DNA of 64,000 nucleotides from CALMFG01 sp963674805 (lineage in GTDB: Bacteria > Bacillota > Clostridia > Christensenellales > CALMFG01), in the NCBI GenBank assembly GCA_963674805.2, contig CAXXNY010000016.1:496001-560000 (forward strand), read 5' to 3'. Position numbers and translations under genes: made by a program. Positions 40,266-48,971 of the stretch are shown here, one piece after another. Numbering within the stretch: position 1 is the stretch's first letter; the number at the start of each line of letters is the position of its first letter. The notes beneath the pieces are model-generated. The model was not told the origin of the DNA. It saw only the letters and a list, made by a program, of their open reading frames with translations, and searched no databases.

Positions 40266-41035
40266 CTTACCGCCTCTTCAATATGATATATCCGGTTAAT
40301 TTCCTTCGTATACACCCCGTTTTCATCACGGACAAATAACGGCGGCATGACTCTGATACCGGATTTCCCGTTTTTTGCACCTTCGATTAAGACCAGATTG
40401 GGCTCTGTGCCCATCGCCGGATGGATAAACCGCAGGCGCTTCGGCGCGATACGATGCGCCCGCATTGCGTTAAAGATTTCTTCCAGCCGCGCCACGCGGT
40501 GGATCATAAAAAACTTTCCGCCGCTTTTCAGCGTGCGCCCTGCTGACTTGCATACGTCCTGAAGCGTACAAAACAGCTCATGCCTGGCACCGGCCAGAAA
40601 CAGATTATCGGACTGGCGCTCGTTATCACCCTTCTCATATGGCGGGTTAACGCTGACCACATCAAACACGCCGCCAGCCAGCCGGTGTGCATCCTTAATA
40701 TCTCCCTCAATAATCGAAACCTGGTCAGAAATGCCATTCAGCGTAATGCTTCTCTTACCCATATCGGCAATATAAGCCATCAGCTCAATACCCGTGATAT
40801 GGGACGCCGTCTGTTGTCCTGAAAGCAAAATCGGAATGATACCGGAACCGGTGCATAAGTCCAGCACCTTATCGCCCCGCCTCAGCGTAATGAAATCCGC
40901 CAGCAGTACCGCATCCATCCCGAAGCAAAAGCAGGATTTGTTTTGTATGATTTTCAGGCCCTGATATTGCAGGTCCTCAATGGTTTCTTTGGTTAAATCC
41001 GCATCTACTGCGCTGCCCTTAAAAGAGATAGTCAT
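40262..41035 (-). CDS. tRNA1(Val) (adenine(37)-N6)-methyltransferase family protein (YabB)
   Basis: The 257-residue protein has the SAM-binding motif VLDLCTGSGIIPILL near residue 50 and the N6-adenine catalytic motif VVSVNPPYEKGD near 120. It belongs to the TrmN6/YabB group. The ATG at 41035 is preferred; a start at 41074 would reach further into the ygfK gene. Even so it overlaps the ygfK end by 17 bases. It is followed by rsmI, as yabB-yazA-rsmI in Bacillus. Confidence 0.92.
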   Translation of the reverse strand: MTISFKGSAVDADLTKETIEDLQYQGLKIIQNKSCFCFGMDAVLLADFITLRRGDKVLDLCTGSGIIPILLSGQQTASHITGIELMAYIADMGKRSITLNGISDQVSIIEGDIKDAHRLAGGVFDVVSVNPPYEKGDNERQSDNLFLAGARHELFCTLQDVCKSAGRTLKSGGKFFMIHRVARLEEIFNAMRAHRIAPKRLRFIHPAMGTEPNLVLIEGAKNGKSGIRVMPPLFVRDENGVYTKEINRIYHIEEAVR

Positions 41036-44009
41036 AATCAGCCAATACGCTTTTGATGATTTCCCACCGGTCATCGGACAGTCTTGCGTCTCCCAGTACG
41101 CACGGGAAAATATCTTCGCCTGTCCGAATCAGAAAGCTCCCGTCTTTCTCCATCAGGAATCCCTGATTCGTGCTGTTAAAGAAATCTTCCCTTTCCCAGA
41201 ATAGCGTCAGCTTGTCTTTATACGGCCCGCCGTCATATGGGCAGAACACCGCACAGCTGCCGCACTCGTTGCACATACCGTCAATATGCACAATCTGCAT
41301 ATTTCCGTTGGCCGTTTTCACCGCTTTATTAGCGCGGTTGGGGCAGACGTCCACGCACAGTTCACATACCTGCCCGCAGGATAAACAGCGCATGCCGTCT
41401 TCGGCGCTCAATACCGGCTCCTTCAAAATCCCTTTTCTGTCCGCTGCGATTTTAAGGTCGGTAACAGCCTTAAAGTCGATAAAGTCGTGCGGCAGGTTTA
41501 ATTTTTTCAATATATCCTTCGCAATCACCTTACCGTCCGCCATCGCCCTGACAATGGTCTCCGGGCCTTTACGGCAGTCTCCTGCAACATAGACGTTTTC
41601 AAGATTGGTTTCGAATCCCCCCGATAAAACCGGATTCTGCTTTTTATCCAGCTTAATGCCGTTCTTTTCATAAGGCGTTTGATCGACTGCCGATCCGGTT
41701 GCATTGATTAAATAATCCACCGGAAGCTCTTTCATTTCTCCGGTGCCGCTCACCGTCCTTCTGCCGTCAGCACCGAAAGCACCGAGTTGCATCACTTCCA
41801 CTGTCAGCGTTTTGCCGTCGTACTTTACCGGCGATAAGAGCTCTTTGATCTGCACGCCGTCTTCCAGCGCCAGTTTCAGTTCTTCCGGCTCGGCAGGCAT
41901 AAAGGCCTTTGTCCGGCGATAAATGATTGAAACATCCGCGCCCGTGCGCTTGGCCGCACGCGCACAGTCCATCGCGACATCGCCGCCGCCGATAACGCCG
42001 ACACGCGCACCGGTTTTTATACTGCCTTTTCCACGCTTATATGCTTTTAAAAACGTCAGTGCGTCTACCGCGTTTTCTTTTCCTTCTTTTAACGGATTGA
42101 ATCCGGCGCCGTGTGCTCCGGTTGCAATCACGATATATTCATAGGTTTTTTTCAGCGTCTCAATATCAATCTCAACCGGCGTATCCAGCTCCAATTCGAC
42201 GCCATAGGCATGCGCCAATCTCATATCACGCTCAATAACGTGTTTGTCAATCCGGAAATCCGGCACCACATGGCCGACCACACCCATCGGTACGCTCTCT
42301 TTTTCAAATACAACCGCTTTAACACCGTTGCGCCTTAAATAAGCGGCACACGCCATTCCCGCGGGGCCTGCGCCGATGACACAGACCTTTCTATCGGTCT
42401 TTAATGCAGACGCGCTTAGGCTTGCAATATATGCGTCCTGCGCTTTTTCTGCGGTCTCTTTCTTGATGGCGCGTATATTCAGCGGCCCTTCATAGTCCAC
42501 CCGGTTGCATTTTGTCTGGCAGTTGTGGTTGCAGATTTCGCCCGTGATGCTCGGCAAAACGTTGTCGTTGACAATCACCTCAAACGCCCGCTCATAGTCG
42601 CCGGACTCCGCATACGCCAGATAAACCGGAATCTGCTGGTTAATCGGGCATCCGGTTTCCCGGCAGGGCGCCATATAACAATCCGTCAGCGGCAGCAGCT
42701 GATCGCTCTTTTTGTTTGCTTTAACCGTATCATCAAAGGCGTAGTGCGGATTATTCACCGCTTCTTCCGCCAGTGTCTTCAAATCCCTAAAATCGACTTT
42801 TGCCTGGTCTTTGATTGTTTCGCAAGCCCGGCTCAGCTGGTCGGCTCTTGCATACCCGCCCGGTTTTAGGATGGTAGTCGCAACCGTAATCGGCTTAATG
42901 CCGGTCTTAAAGATATCGGCGATATTAAACGCATCCGCACCGCCGGAATAGGAAATCGGCAGGTCGCCCTTAAATTCTTCCGCCAGCATCGCCGCCACCT
43001 GGATCGACAGCGGATACAGCGCTTTACCCGACATATACATATATTCCGATGGCAGCCGTCCGTTGCTCTTCACCGGGAAGGTGTTTGTGATCTTAACGCC
43101 GAATGCCACATCCTGCTTCTTTGCGCGTTTCATCAGCCGCTCAATCATGGGGACAGCGTCCGCATATTTTAAATCCTGCTCAAAGTGGGTGGTGTCAAAA
43201 TCAACATCCGTATAACCCATTTTGTCCAAAGTACTGCGTGTCTGGTCAAATCCAAGCAGCGTCGGATTCAGTTTCACATAGGTGTGTAGTTCTTTCTCGT
43301 CAATAAAATAGCCCGCAATCTTCTCTATCTCCTCCGGCGGACATCCGTGGAGGGTAGAGAGCGTAATCGAAGTTGAGACATCCGCGCCTATGCCGTCAAT
43401 GTCTTCCAAAGTGAGATGTTGAAAGTCTGCAATATGTTCGGTTAAATACTGCTTACACGATTTAAAAATTTCCGTATTAGCCGCATCTTTTAAATTTTCA
43501 ATATAACTGTCGATTTTTGGGGATGTAATCCCCTCAAAGTCATAACCGACACTCATATTAAATAAAAAATCGCGTTTATCCGAAAGCTCAAACTCATTGG
43601 CCGCGGCATGCACCAAAAACCAGCCTTTGACGTATTCATCAAAGGCCTGCTCAACGGTCAGTTCGGTGGACCATTCACAGTTATAGCCTTCTTTCTCGGC
43701 GTCAATACACGGACGCTCAATGCACTTTCTTAAAGCTTCGCCGTCCATAATCTGAACAGTTTTAAGCTCAATCACCTTAAGACCGGAAAGATAGGCGGTT
43801 AAGATATTCTGCGCCAGCTGAGTATTCGGCCCCGCCGCCGCACCGACCGGAGAACTGAGTTCCGTGCCGAACAAACGCACGTGCCCGTTGCCCGACCGCT
43901 TATAGAATTTATCTTTTCTGACGCCGAACACGGCACCGTCGTTTTGATACTCGGTCAGCATCCACTTGATCAGTTTATCAAACGCTATCGGCCTTAAAAT
44001 CTCGCTCAT
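41019..44009 (-). CDS. ygfK: YgfK: putative selenium-linked oxidoreductase, Fe-S/FAD subunit
   Basis: The 996-residue protein resembles dihydropyrimidine dehydrogenase and GltD combined. Residues about 1-430 are a dihydroorotate dehydrogenase-like barrel; about 430-540 carry cysteine clusters (CRETGCPINQQIP, CNHNCQTKCN). About 540-860 is a two-nucleotide FAD/NADPH domain (CVIGAGPAGMACAAYLRR and GVIGGGDVAMDCARAAKR), and about 880-960 two 4Fe-4S clusters (CLSCGQVCELCVDVCP, CNECGSCAVFCP). E. coli YgfK is encoded near XdhD, SsnA and YgeW and is thought to serve anaerobic purine degradation. Its electron partner is not in this window. It follows ssnA by 20 bases. Confidence 0.93.
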   Translation of the reverse strand: MSEILRPIAFDKLIKWMLTEYQNDGAVFGVRKDKFYKRSGNGHVRLFGTELSSPVGAAAGPNTQLAQNILTAYLSGLKVIELKTVQIMDGEALRKCIERPCIDAEKEGYNCEWSTELTVEQAFDEYVKGWFLVHAAANEFELSDKRDFLFNMSVGYDFEGITSPKIDSYIENLKDAANTEIFKSCKQYLTEHIADFQHLTLEDIDGIGADVSTSITLSTLHGCPPEEIEKIAGYFIDEKELHTYVKLNPTLLGFDQTRSTLDKMGYTDVDFDTTHFEQDLKYADAVPMIERLMKRAKKQDVAFGVKITNTFPVKSNGRLPSEYMYMSGKALYPLSIQVAAMLAEEFKGDLPISYSGGADAFNIADIFKTGIKPITVATTILKPGGYARADQLSRACETIKDQAKVDFRDLKTLAEEAVNNPHYAFDDTVKANKKSDQLLPLTDCYMAPCRETGCPINQQIPVYLAYAESGDYERAFEVIVNDNVLPSITGEICNHNCQTKCNRVDYEGPLNIRAIKKETAEKAQDAYIASLSASALKTDRKVCVIGAGPAGMACAAYLRRNGVKAVVFEKESVPMGVVGHVVPDFRIDKHVIERDMRLAHAYGVELELDTPVEIDIETLKKTYEYIVIATGAHGAGFNPLKEGKENAVDALTFLKAYKRGKGSIKTGARVGVIGGGDVAMDCARAAKRTGADVSIIYRRTKAFMPAEPEELKLALEDGVQIKELLSPVKYDGKTLTVEVMQLGAFGADGRRTVSGTGEMKELPVDYLINATGSAVDQTPYEKNGIKLDKKQNPVLSGGFETNLENVYVAGDCRKGPETIVRAMADGKVIAKDILKKLNLPHDFIDFKAVTDLKIAADRKGILKEPVLSAEDGMRCLSCGQVCELCVDVCPNRANKAVKTANGNMQIVHIDGMCNECGSCAVFCPYDGGPYKDKLTLFWEREDFFNSTNQGFLMEKDGSFLIRTGEDIFPCVLGDARLSDDRWEIIKSVLADYDYLF

Positions 44010-44029
44010 GTTTCCTCCGTTTATCTATA

Positions 44030-45358
44030 CTATGCCCGTGCCCAAAATGCTTTGGCGGTTTCACGCGATTTTGCGTAAATTTCTGCTTCATCGATATGCA
44101 GCATCTGTCTGTCTTTATAGACCATTTTTCCGTTAATCATGGTGGACACCACCATACGTCCGCTCATCCCAAAGTGAATATGCCCGTCAATATTTCCCGC
44201 ATCCATCGGCGTCAGCGGGTCATAATCCACGACAATCACATCCGCATAATGACCGGCATCGATCATTCCGGTTTTGCCCTTAAGGTGGCGGTTTACGACG
44301 ATTGGGTTGTTTTTAAATAACATTGCCGGGGGTTCTCCCCATGCCACGCTCGGATCGCCCTTTTGGTGTTTATGCAGGATATTCGCCGTCTTCATCGACG
44401 CCAGCATATCCGTGGTATACCCGTCGGTGCCGAGTCCGGATAAAATGCCTTTTTCAAACTGCTTTAAGATATCCGCGCAACCCACCGCGTTACCCATGTT
44501 GGACTGCGGATTGTGAACGACAGCCGTCCTGGTATCGCTCAAAATATCCAGCTCTTCGTCATTGACATGGATGCAGTGGATCGCCAGCGTCTTTTCGCCT
44601 AAAATCCCGGCGCCTTCCAGCCGCTTGACAATTGGCATGCCGTATTTTTCCATGCTGTCGGTGACATCCCCTTTGCCCTCCGCGACATGCACATGAAATC
44701 CGCTGTCAGTACCGCCCGCATCTACGCAGGCCTCCAGCGTCTCACTGCTTAAGGTAAACGATGCGTGCAGGCCGAACAGTCCGCCGATCATATCACTGTT
44801 TTGTTTTTTCGCATATGCAATAAAATCCGCGTTCTCTTTAATACCGGCCTTGGTCTTGGCTTCGCCGTCGCGGTCCGAGACTTCATAGCAGAGATTCGTC
44901 CGGATACCCAGGCTTTCTGCCGCGGCTGCGATTTCAAACAAAGACCCTTCAATCTGACCGGCACTTGCGTGATGGTCAAAGACCGTGGTCACGCCGTTTT
45001 TGATGCCGTCAATATAGGTGGTGAGTGCGGAATATTTAATCTCCTCCAATCCTAGTGCGCGGTCCAGCCGCCACCAGAGATTCTCTAAAATCTCATTAAA
45101 GTTCTTGGAAACCGGACTGTCTTTTAACTGCATCCCACGGGCAAGCGCCGAATAAATATGCTGGTGGACATTAATCATCCCCGGCATAATCACCTTGCGC
45201 TTTACATCATAAACTTCCGCGTCCGGATACTTCGCCCTCATCGCCGCGGTATCGCCGAAATCCTGAATCAGGTTTCCGTCCACAGCGACGCAGCCGTCTT
45301 CTATAAAGGGGTTGCGCTCATTTCGCGTAACCAGCCGTCCGTTTCCAATTAATATCAC
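44030..45358 (-). CDS. ssnA: SsnA-family aminohydrolase
   Basis: The 442-residue protein is an amidohydrolase of the TrzN/guanine-deaminase-like group. Metal ligands are seen in VHQHIYSALARGM (HxH near 70), GFHVHVAEG, LAIHCIHVN and GLGTDGYTTDM. The start is a GTG at 45358 with AGGAAAGG upstream, giving exactly the length of E. coli SsnA; the open frame extends further upstream into the arcC end but without family residues. In selenium-linked clusters SsnA travels with ygfK and ygeW. A role in purine or ureido-compound hydrolysis is likely but the substrate is unproven. Confidence 0.92.
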   Translation of the reverse strand: MILIGNGRLVTRNERNPFIEDGCVAVDGNLIQDFGDTAAMRAKYPDAEVYDVKRKVIMPGMINVHQHIYSALARGMQLKDSPVSKNFNEILENLWWRLDRALGLEEIKYSALTTYIDGIKNGVTTVFDHHASAGQIEGSLFEIAAAAESLGIRTNLCYEVSDRDGEAKTKAGIKENADFIAYAKKQNSDMIGGLFGLHASFTLSSETLEACVDAGGTDSGFHVHVAEGKGDVTDSMEKYGMPIVKRLEGAGILGEKTLAIHCIHVNDEELDILSDTRTAVVHNPQSNMGNAVGCADILKQFEKGILSGLGTDGYTTDMLASMKTANILHKHQKGDPSVAWGEPPAMLFKNNPIVVNRHLKGKTGMIDAGHYADVIVVDYDPLTPMDAGNIDGHIHFGMSGRMVVSTMINGKMVYKDRQMLHIDEAEIYAKSRETAKAFWARA

Positions 45359-45377
45359 GTTAAAGTCCTTTCCTGTG

Positions 45378-46307
45378 TCAGGGAATAATCCGTGTGCCGG
45401 TCTTGCCTTCAAGCCCCGCTTTGACGCTCTCAAGATGCGTAATCAGCGCCATTTTATTCGGATGCTTCGCTACAAACTCACATGCCGCTAAAATCTTCGG
45501 CTTCATCGATCCTTCGCCAAACTCTCCGGCAGCCGCGTAAGTCTTTGCTTGTTTCACTGTGATGGTGTCCAGCCATTGCTGCTTTGGTGTATTAAATCCA
45601 ATCGCCACCTTTTCAACAGCCGTTAAAATCACAAACACATCCGCGTCCAATGCCTGCGCCAGTTTTGCGCTCGCGTAATCCTTGTCGATCACAGCCTCCA
45701 CGCCTTTGAGGTGGTTGCCGACCTTGATAACCGGAATGCCTCCTCCGCCGCACGCAATCACAACCTCGCCGTGTTCCACGAGCAGCCGGATGGTATCATC
45801 CTCAACAATCTTCACCGGCTTTGGAGACGGTACCACACGCCGATATCCCCGCCCGGAGTCCTCAATCATCTTCTCGCCCGATGCCATCATCTTTTCCGCA
45901 TCCTCTTTTGAATAAAACGGCCCGATGGGCTTGGTCGGATTTTGAAACGCCGGGTCATTTTTATCCACAATCACCTGCGTGATAATGGTGGATACATGTT
46001 TTTTTGATCCTGCGTTGATCAGTTCTTCACGCAGGCCGTTCTGGAGGTCATAGCCGATAAATCCCTGCGTTAAGCTGACGCACACCGACATGGTAAACGG
46101 ACTGATGTTGTGCGACTGGCGGTAATAGTCAAACGCGTCGCTCACCAGCCCCACCTGCGGTCCGTTGCCGTGCGTAATAATCAGCTCATAGCCCGACTTA
46201 ACCAGTCCGGCGATTGCCTTTCCGGTTTTGTGCACGGCGATCATCTGTTCTTCCAAATTGTTGCCGAGCGCGTTGCCGCCCAGCGCTAAAAGTATTCGCT
46301 TTTTCAT
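45378..46307 (-). CDS. arcC: Carbamate kinase
   Basis: ArcC makes ATP from carbamoyl phosphate and ADP. The 309-residue protein shows LALGGNALGN at the start, THGNGPQVGLV near residue 45, and VIACGGGGIPV near 205, plus EGSMKPKILAACEF near the end. It lies 6 bases after ygeW, whose transcarbamoylase-type reaction run in the catabolic direction would supply carbamoyl phosphate. This gives the pathway a substrate-level ATP step. Confidence 0.96.
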   Translation of the reverse strand: MKKRILLALGGNALGNNLEEQMIAVHKTGKAIAGLVKSGYELIITHGNGPQVGLVSDAFDYYRQSHNISPFTMSVCVSLTQGFIGYDLQNGLREELINAGSKKHVSTIITQVIVDKNDPAFQNPTKPIGPFYSKEDAEKMMASGEKMIEDSGRGYRRVVPSPKPVKIVEDDTIRLLVEHGEVVIACGGGGIPVIKVGNHLKGVEAVIDKDYASAKLAQALDADVFVILTAVEKVAIGFNTPKQQWLDTITVKQAKTYAAAGEFGEGSMKPKILAACEFVAKHPNKMALITHLESVKAGLEGKTGTRIIP

Positions 46308-46313
46308 AAGGGG

Positions 46314-47507
46314 TTACCCCAAAAAACGCGCTTTCTTGTCTTTATATAATTGATCCAGCATACCCGCCGGGTCTTTAACTTTGGATAAGAACATCATTGC
46401 TGCAATAATAAACGGCTTATATCCGGCCTGCTGATACAGCGGCACGCGGTAACGGTCGAACACGGTCGCCGCCACTTCACCCTGTGTGCAGGACACGCCT
46501 GTGATGTCTGCGGGCAGGCAGTGCATATAAAGCGCGCTGCCGTTATTTGTCTTTTTCATCAGCGACTCGGTGCATTCCCAGTCCTTATGCCCGGCGTTGT
46601 GCGCTAGCAGTTCTTTTTCCAGCGCCTTGATGCCGTCAAAGTCGCCGTCGCCGTAAAGATTCGTGCGTTTTTCCATGGCACTGAACGGCGCCCAGGATTT
46701 CGGGTACACAATATCCGCACCTTCGAACGCTTCTGCCAAATCATTGGTCTTCTGATATTTTCCGCCGCCGGCTTTCGCGTTTTTCTTTGCTACTTCTTCC
46801 ACATCCGCCATCAGATCATACCCTTCCGGATGCGCCAGCGTCACGTCCATGCCAAAGCGCGTCATCAGCCCGATAATGCCTTGCGGGACCGAGAGCGGCT
46901 TGCCGTATGACGGAGAATACGCCCACGTCATGGCCAGTTTCTTACCTTTTAGGTTTTCCACGCCGCCGAAATGGTTGATAATGTGCAGCATATCCGCCAT
47001 GGTCTGGGTCGGATGGTCGATGTCGCATTGTAAGTTCACCAGCGTCGGCCGCTGCTGTAAAACGCCGTCCTCGTATCCGGCCTTCACCGCCGAAGACACC
47101 TCGCGCATATACGCGTTGCCTTTGCCGATGTACATATCGTCACGGATACCGATGACGTCCGCCATAAATGAAATCATATTCGCTGTTTCACGTACAGTCT
47201 CGCCGTGTGCAATCTGTGATTTTCCTTCGTCCAAATCCTGCACTTCCAGCCCCAGAAGGTTGGATGCCGACGCGTACGAAAACCGCGTTCTTGTGGAATT
47301 ATCACGGAAAAGGGATATCGCCAGACCGCTGTCAAAGATACGGGTGGAAATATTGGCTTCCCTTAATGCCTTTAAGGCTTCCGCAACCTGAAAAACGGCA
47401 TTAATCTCATCATCCGTCTTTTCCCAGGTTAACAGGAAATCGTCGTTATACATGCCATCCGCCTTAAGTCCGGCGATGGTCTTGATTATGGTTTGAATAT
47501 CTTTCAT
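46314..47507 (-). CDS. ygeW: Knotted carbamoyltransferase YgeW
   Basis: The 397-residue protein belongs to the aspartate/ornithine transcarbamoylase superfamily. The carbamoyl-phosphate loop is DNSTRTRFSYAS (near residue 80), with GLEVQDLDEGKSQIAHGET and CDIDHPTQTMADMLHI as further family segments and HCLPADI near the end. YgeW forms a trefoil-knotted subgroup whose substrate is not ornithine or aspartate; 2,3-diureidopropionate has been proposed for the anaerobic purine pathway. The ATG at 47507 has GAGGG upstream and gives the same length as E. coli YgeW. It lies between ygeY and arcC. Confidence 0.94.
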   Translation of the reverse strand: MKDIQTIIKTIAGLKADGMYNDDFLLTWEKTDDEINAVFQVAEALKALREANISTRIFDSGLAISLFRDNSTRTRFSYASASNLLGLEVQDLDEGKSQIAHGETVRETANMISFMADVIGIRDDMYIGKGNAYMREVSSAVKAGYEDGVLQQRPTLVNLQCDIDHPTQTMADMLHIINHFGGVENLKGKKLAMTWAYSPSYGKPLSVPQGIIGLMTRFGMDVTLAHPEGYDLMADVEEVAKKNAKAGGGKYQKTNDLAEAFEGADIVYPKSWAPFSAMEKRTNLYGDGDFDGIKALEKELLAHNAGHKDWECTESLMKKTNNGSALYMHCLPADITGVSCTQGEVAATVFDRYRVPLYQQAGYKPFIIAAMMFLSKVKDPAGMLDQLYKDKKARFLG

Positions 47508-47517
47508 ATATCCCTCT

Positions 47518-48717
47518 CTACTTTGTGGTTTTACTGTAGCATTCCGGAAGCGCCGCATAAATGGCCGCGCACTTTACCAGATCCGCTTTCCATGTCTTCT
47601 CGTTCGGCGCATGTGCCTGCGCTTCTTTCCCCGGTCCCAGGCCGATACACGGGATGCCTTCGCGGCCCATGATCGAAACGCCGTTGGTAGAGAACGTCCA
47701 CTTGTCCACTTTGGGTGCGCCGTACATACCCGCAAACGCCTCCGCCATCGCCTGCGTTGCCGGATGGTTCTCCGGAATGACCCAGGTCGGGAAGTAACAG
47801 TCTGTCGGATAAACCAGGCCCGTATAGGCCGGCCGCTCGTACGTATACATTGACACGACTGCGCCGTACTGCTTTACGCTGTCAAGCGCACGGATTTCAT
47901 CCAGTGCGGACTGGTAGGTTTCCCCGTCAGTCAGGCGGCGGTCAATCGAAATACTGCATCCGTCCGCCACCGCACACCGGGACGGCGAGGAGTAGAAAAT
48001 CTCCGACACTGCCAGGGTGCCTTTGCCCAAAAAAGCGTCATCCTTTAGCCGGTTGTTGAGCTCTTTGACTTCTGATATGATTTCCGCCATTTTATAGATT
48101 GCGTTGTCGCCGCGTTCCGGCGCAGACCCATGGCACGAAATGCCCTTGACATCCACACGGATTTCCATCCTGCCGCGCTGGCCGCGGTAGATGTTGCCGT
48201 CCGTCGGTTCGGTAATCACGACAAACTCCGGACGAATTTGATCTTCATTGATAATGTACTGCCAGCAGAGTCCGTCGCAGTCCTCTTCCTGTACCGTTCC
48301 GGTCACCAAAATCTTATAGCCCGCAGTCAGGCCGAGCTCCTGCATGATCTTTGCGCCGTATACAGACGAGACGATACCGCCCAGCTGGTCGGAAGCGCCT
48401 CTGCCGCCGATCTCGGTTTCAGTTTCAAACCCTTCATACGGGTCAAAGGTCCAGTTGTCTCGGTTGCCGATACCGACAGTGTCGATATGAGCGTCATATG
48501 CGATGATTTTGTCCCCGTCTCCGATGTATCCCAACACATTACCCATCGGGTCAATATCCACTTTGTCAAACCCGAGCTTATTCATTTCCGCCGCGATGCG
48601 TTGAATCACGTCCTTTTCGCCGCAGGATTCACCCGGAATCCGAATAAGATCGCGTAAAAACGCTGTCATGTCGTTTTGGTACGCTTCACTTCTTTGTTTA
48701 ATTGCTGAATAATCCAA
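47518..48717 (-). CDS. ygeY: YgeY-family M20 peptidase-like hydrolase
   Basis: The 399-residue protein is an M20/DapE-like metallohydrolase. Metal ligands and catalytic residues are visible in IAYDAHIDTVGIG, GRGASDQLGGIV, TGTVQEEDCDGLCW and VITEPTDG. YgeY is named a selenium-metabolism-linked hydrolase; it is always near ygeW and dpaL and probably removes a ureido or carbamoyl group in the same pathway. It is the first gene of the leftward operon and diverges from the PLP-enzyme gene across a 254-base regulatory region. Confidence 0.93.
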   Translation of the reverse strand: MDYSAIKQRSEAYQNDMTAFLRDLIRIPGESCGEKDVIQRIAAEMNKLGFDKVDIDPMGNVLGYIGDGDKIIAYDAHIDTVGIGNRDNWTFDPYEGFETETEIGGRGASDQLGGIVSSVYGAKIMQELGLTAGYKILVTGTVQEEDCDGLCWQYIINEDQIRPEFVVITEPTDGNIYRGQRGRMEIRVDVKGISCHGSAPERGDNAIYKMAEIISEVKELNNRLKDDAFLGKGTLAVSEIFYSSPSRCAVADGCSISIDRRLTDGETYQSALDEIRALDSVKQYGAVVSMYTYERPAYTGLVYPTDCYFPTWVIPENHPATQAMAEAFAGMYGAPKVDKWTFSTNGVSIMGREGIPCIGLGPGKEAQAHAPNEKTWKADLVKCAAIYAALPECYSKTTK

Positions 48718-48780
48718 TTCTTTGTTCTCCTGTAATCATACTACCCTGTATGAATTTCTAAGCTTTTTTATGGTGGGGTT

Positions 48781-48809
48781 ATTATATCACGCTTTTATAT
48801 TCTCTTGAA
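48781..48809 (-). promoter_or_regulatory. Promoter of the ygeY operon
   Basis: On the minus strand TATAAT (48781-48786) is preceded at 17 bases by the weak -35 TTCAAG (48804-48809). An activator may be needed. Confidence 0.5.
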
Positions 48810-48877
48810 TATCTAATTCATTTTTTCGGCCGGATCATTCTGTTTTATATGGCGCAGTTTCACTGCCTTTCCTTGGC

Positions 48878-48906
48878 TTGACATCGGTTTCTTTTGCCGA
48901 TACAAT
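48878..48906 (+). promoter_or_regulatory. Promoter with inverted repeat between the boxes
   Basis: TTGACA (48878-48883) and TACAAT (48901-48906) are 17 bases apart. The spacer is framed by the inverted repeat ATCGG-N9-CCGAT (48883-48901), which sits between and overlaps the boxes, a good position for a repressor or MerR-like regulator. The start of the PLP gene follows at 48972 with AAGGAG. Confidence 0.7.
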
Positions 48907-48971
48907 GGGCGTACGGCATTCGGTTGCTGTATTTGTTCTGCACAAAATTATCCGTTAAGGAGTGTCATTTC

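Noticed and set aside
41019..48717. Selenocysteine-containing proteins in the selenium-linked cluster
   Set aside because: All genes read through without in-frame UGA, and the proteins have normal lengths.
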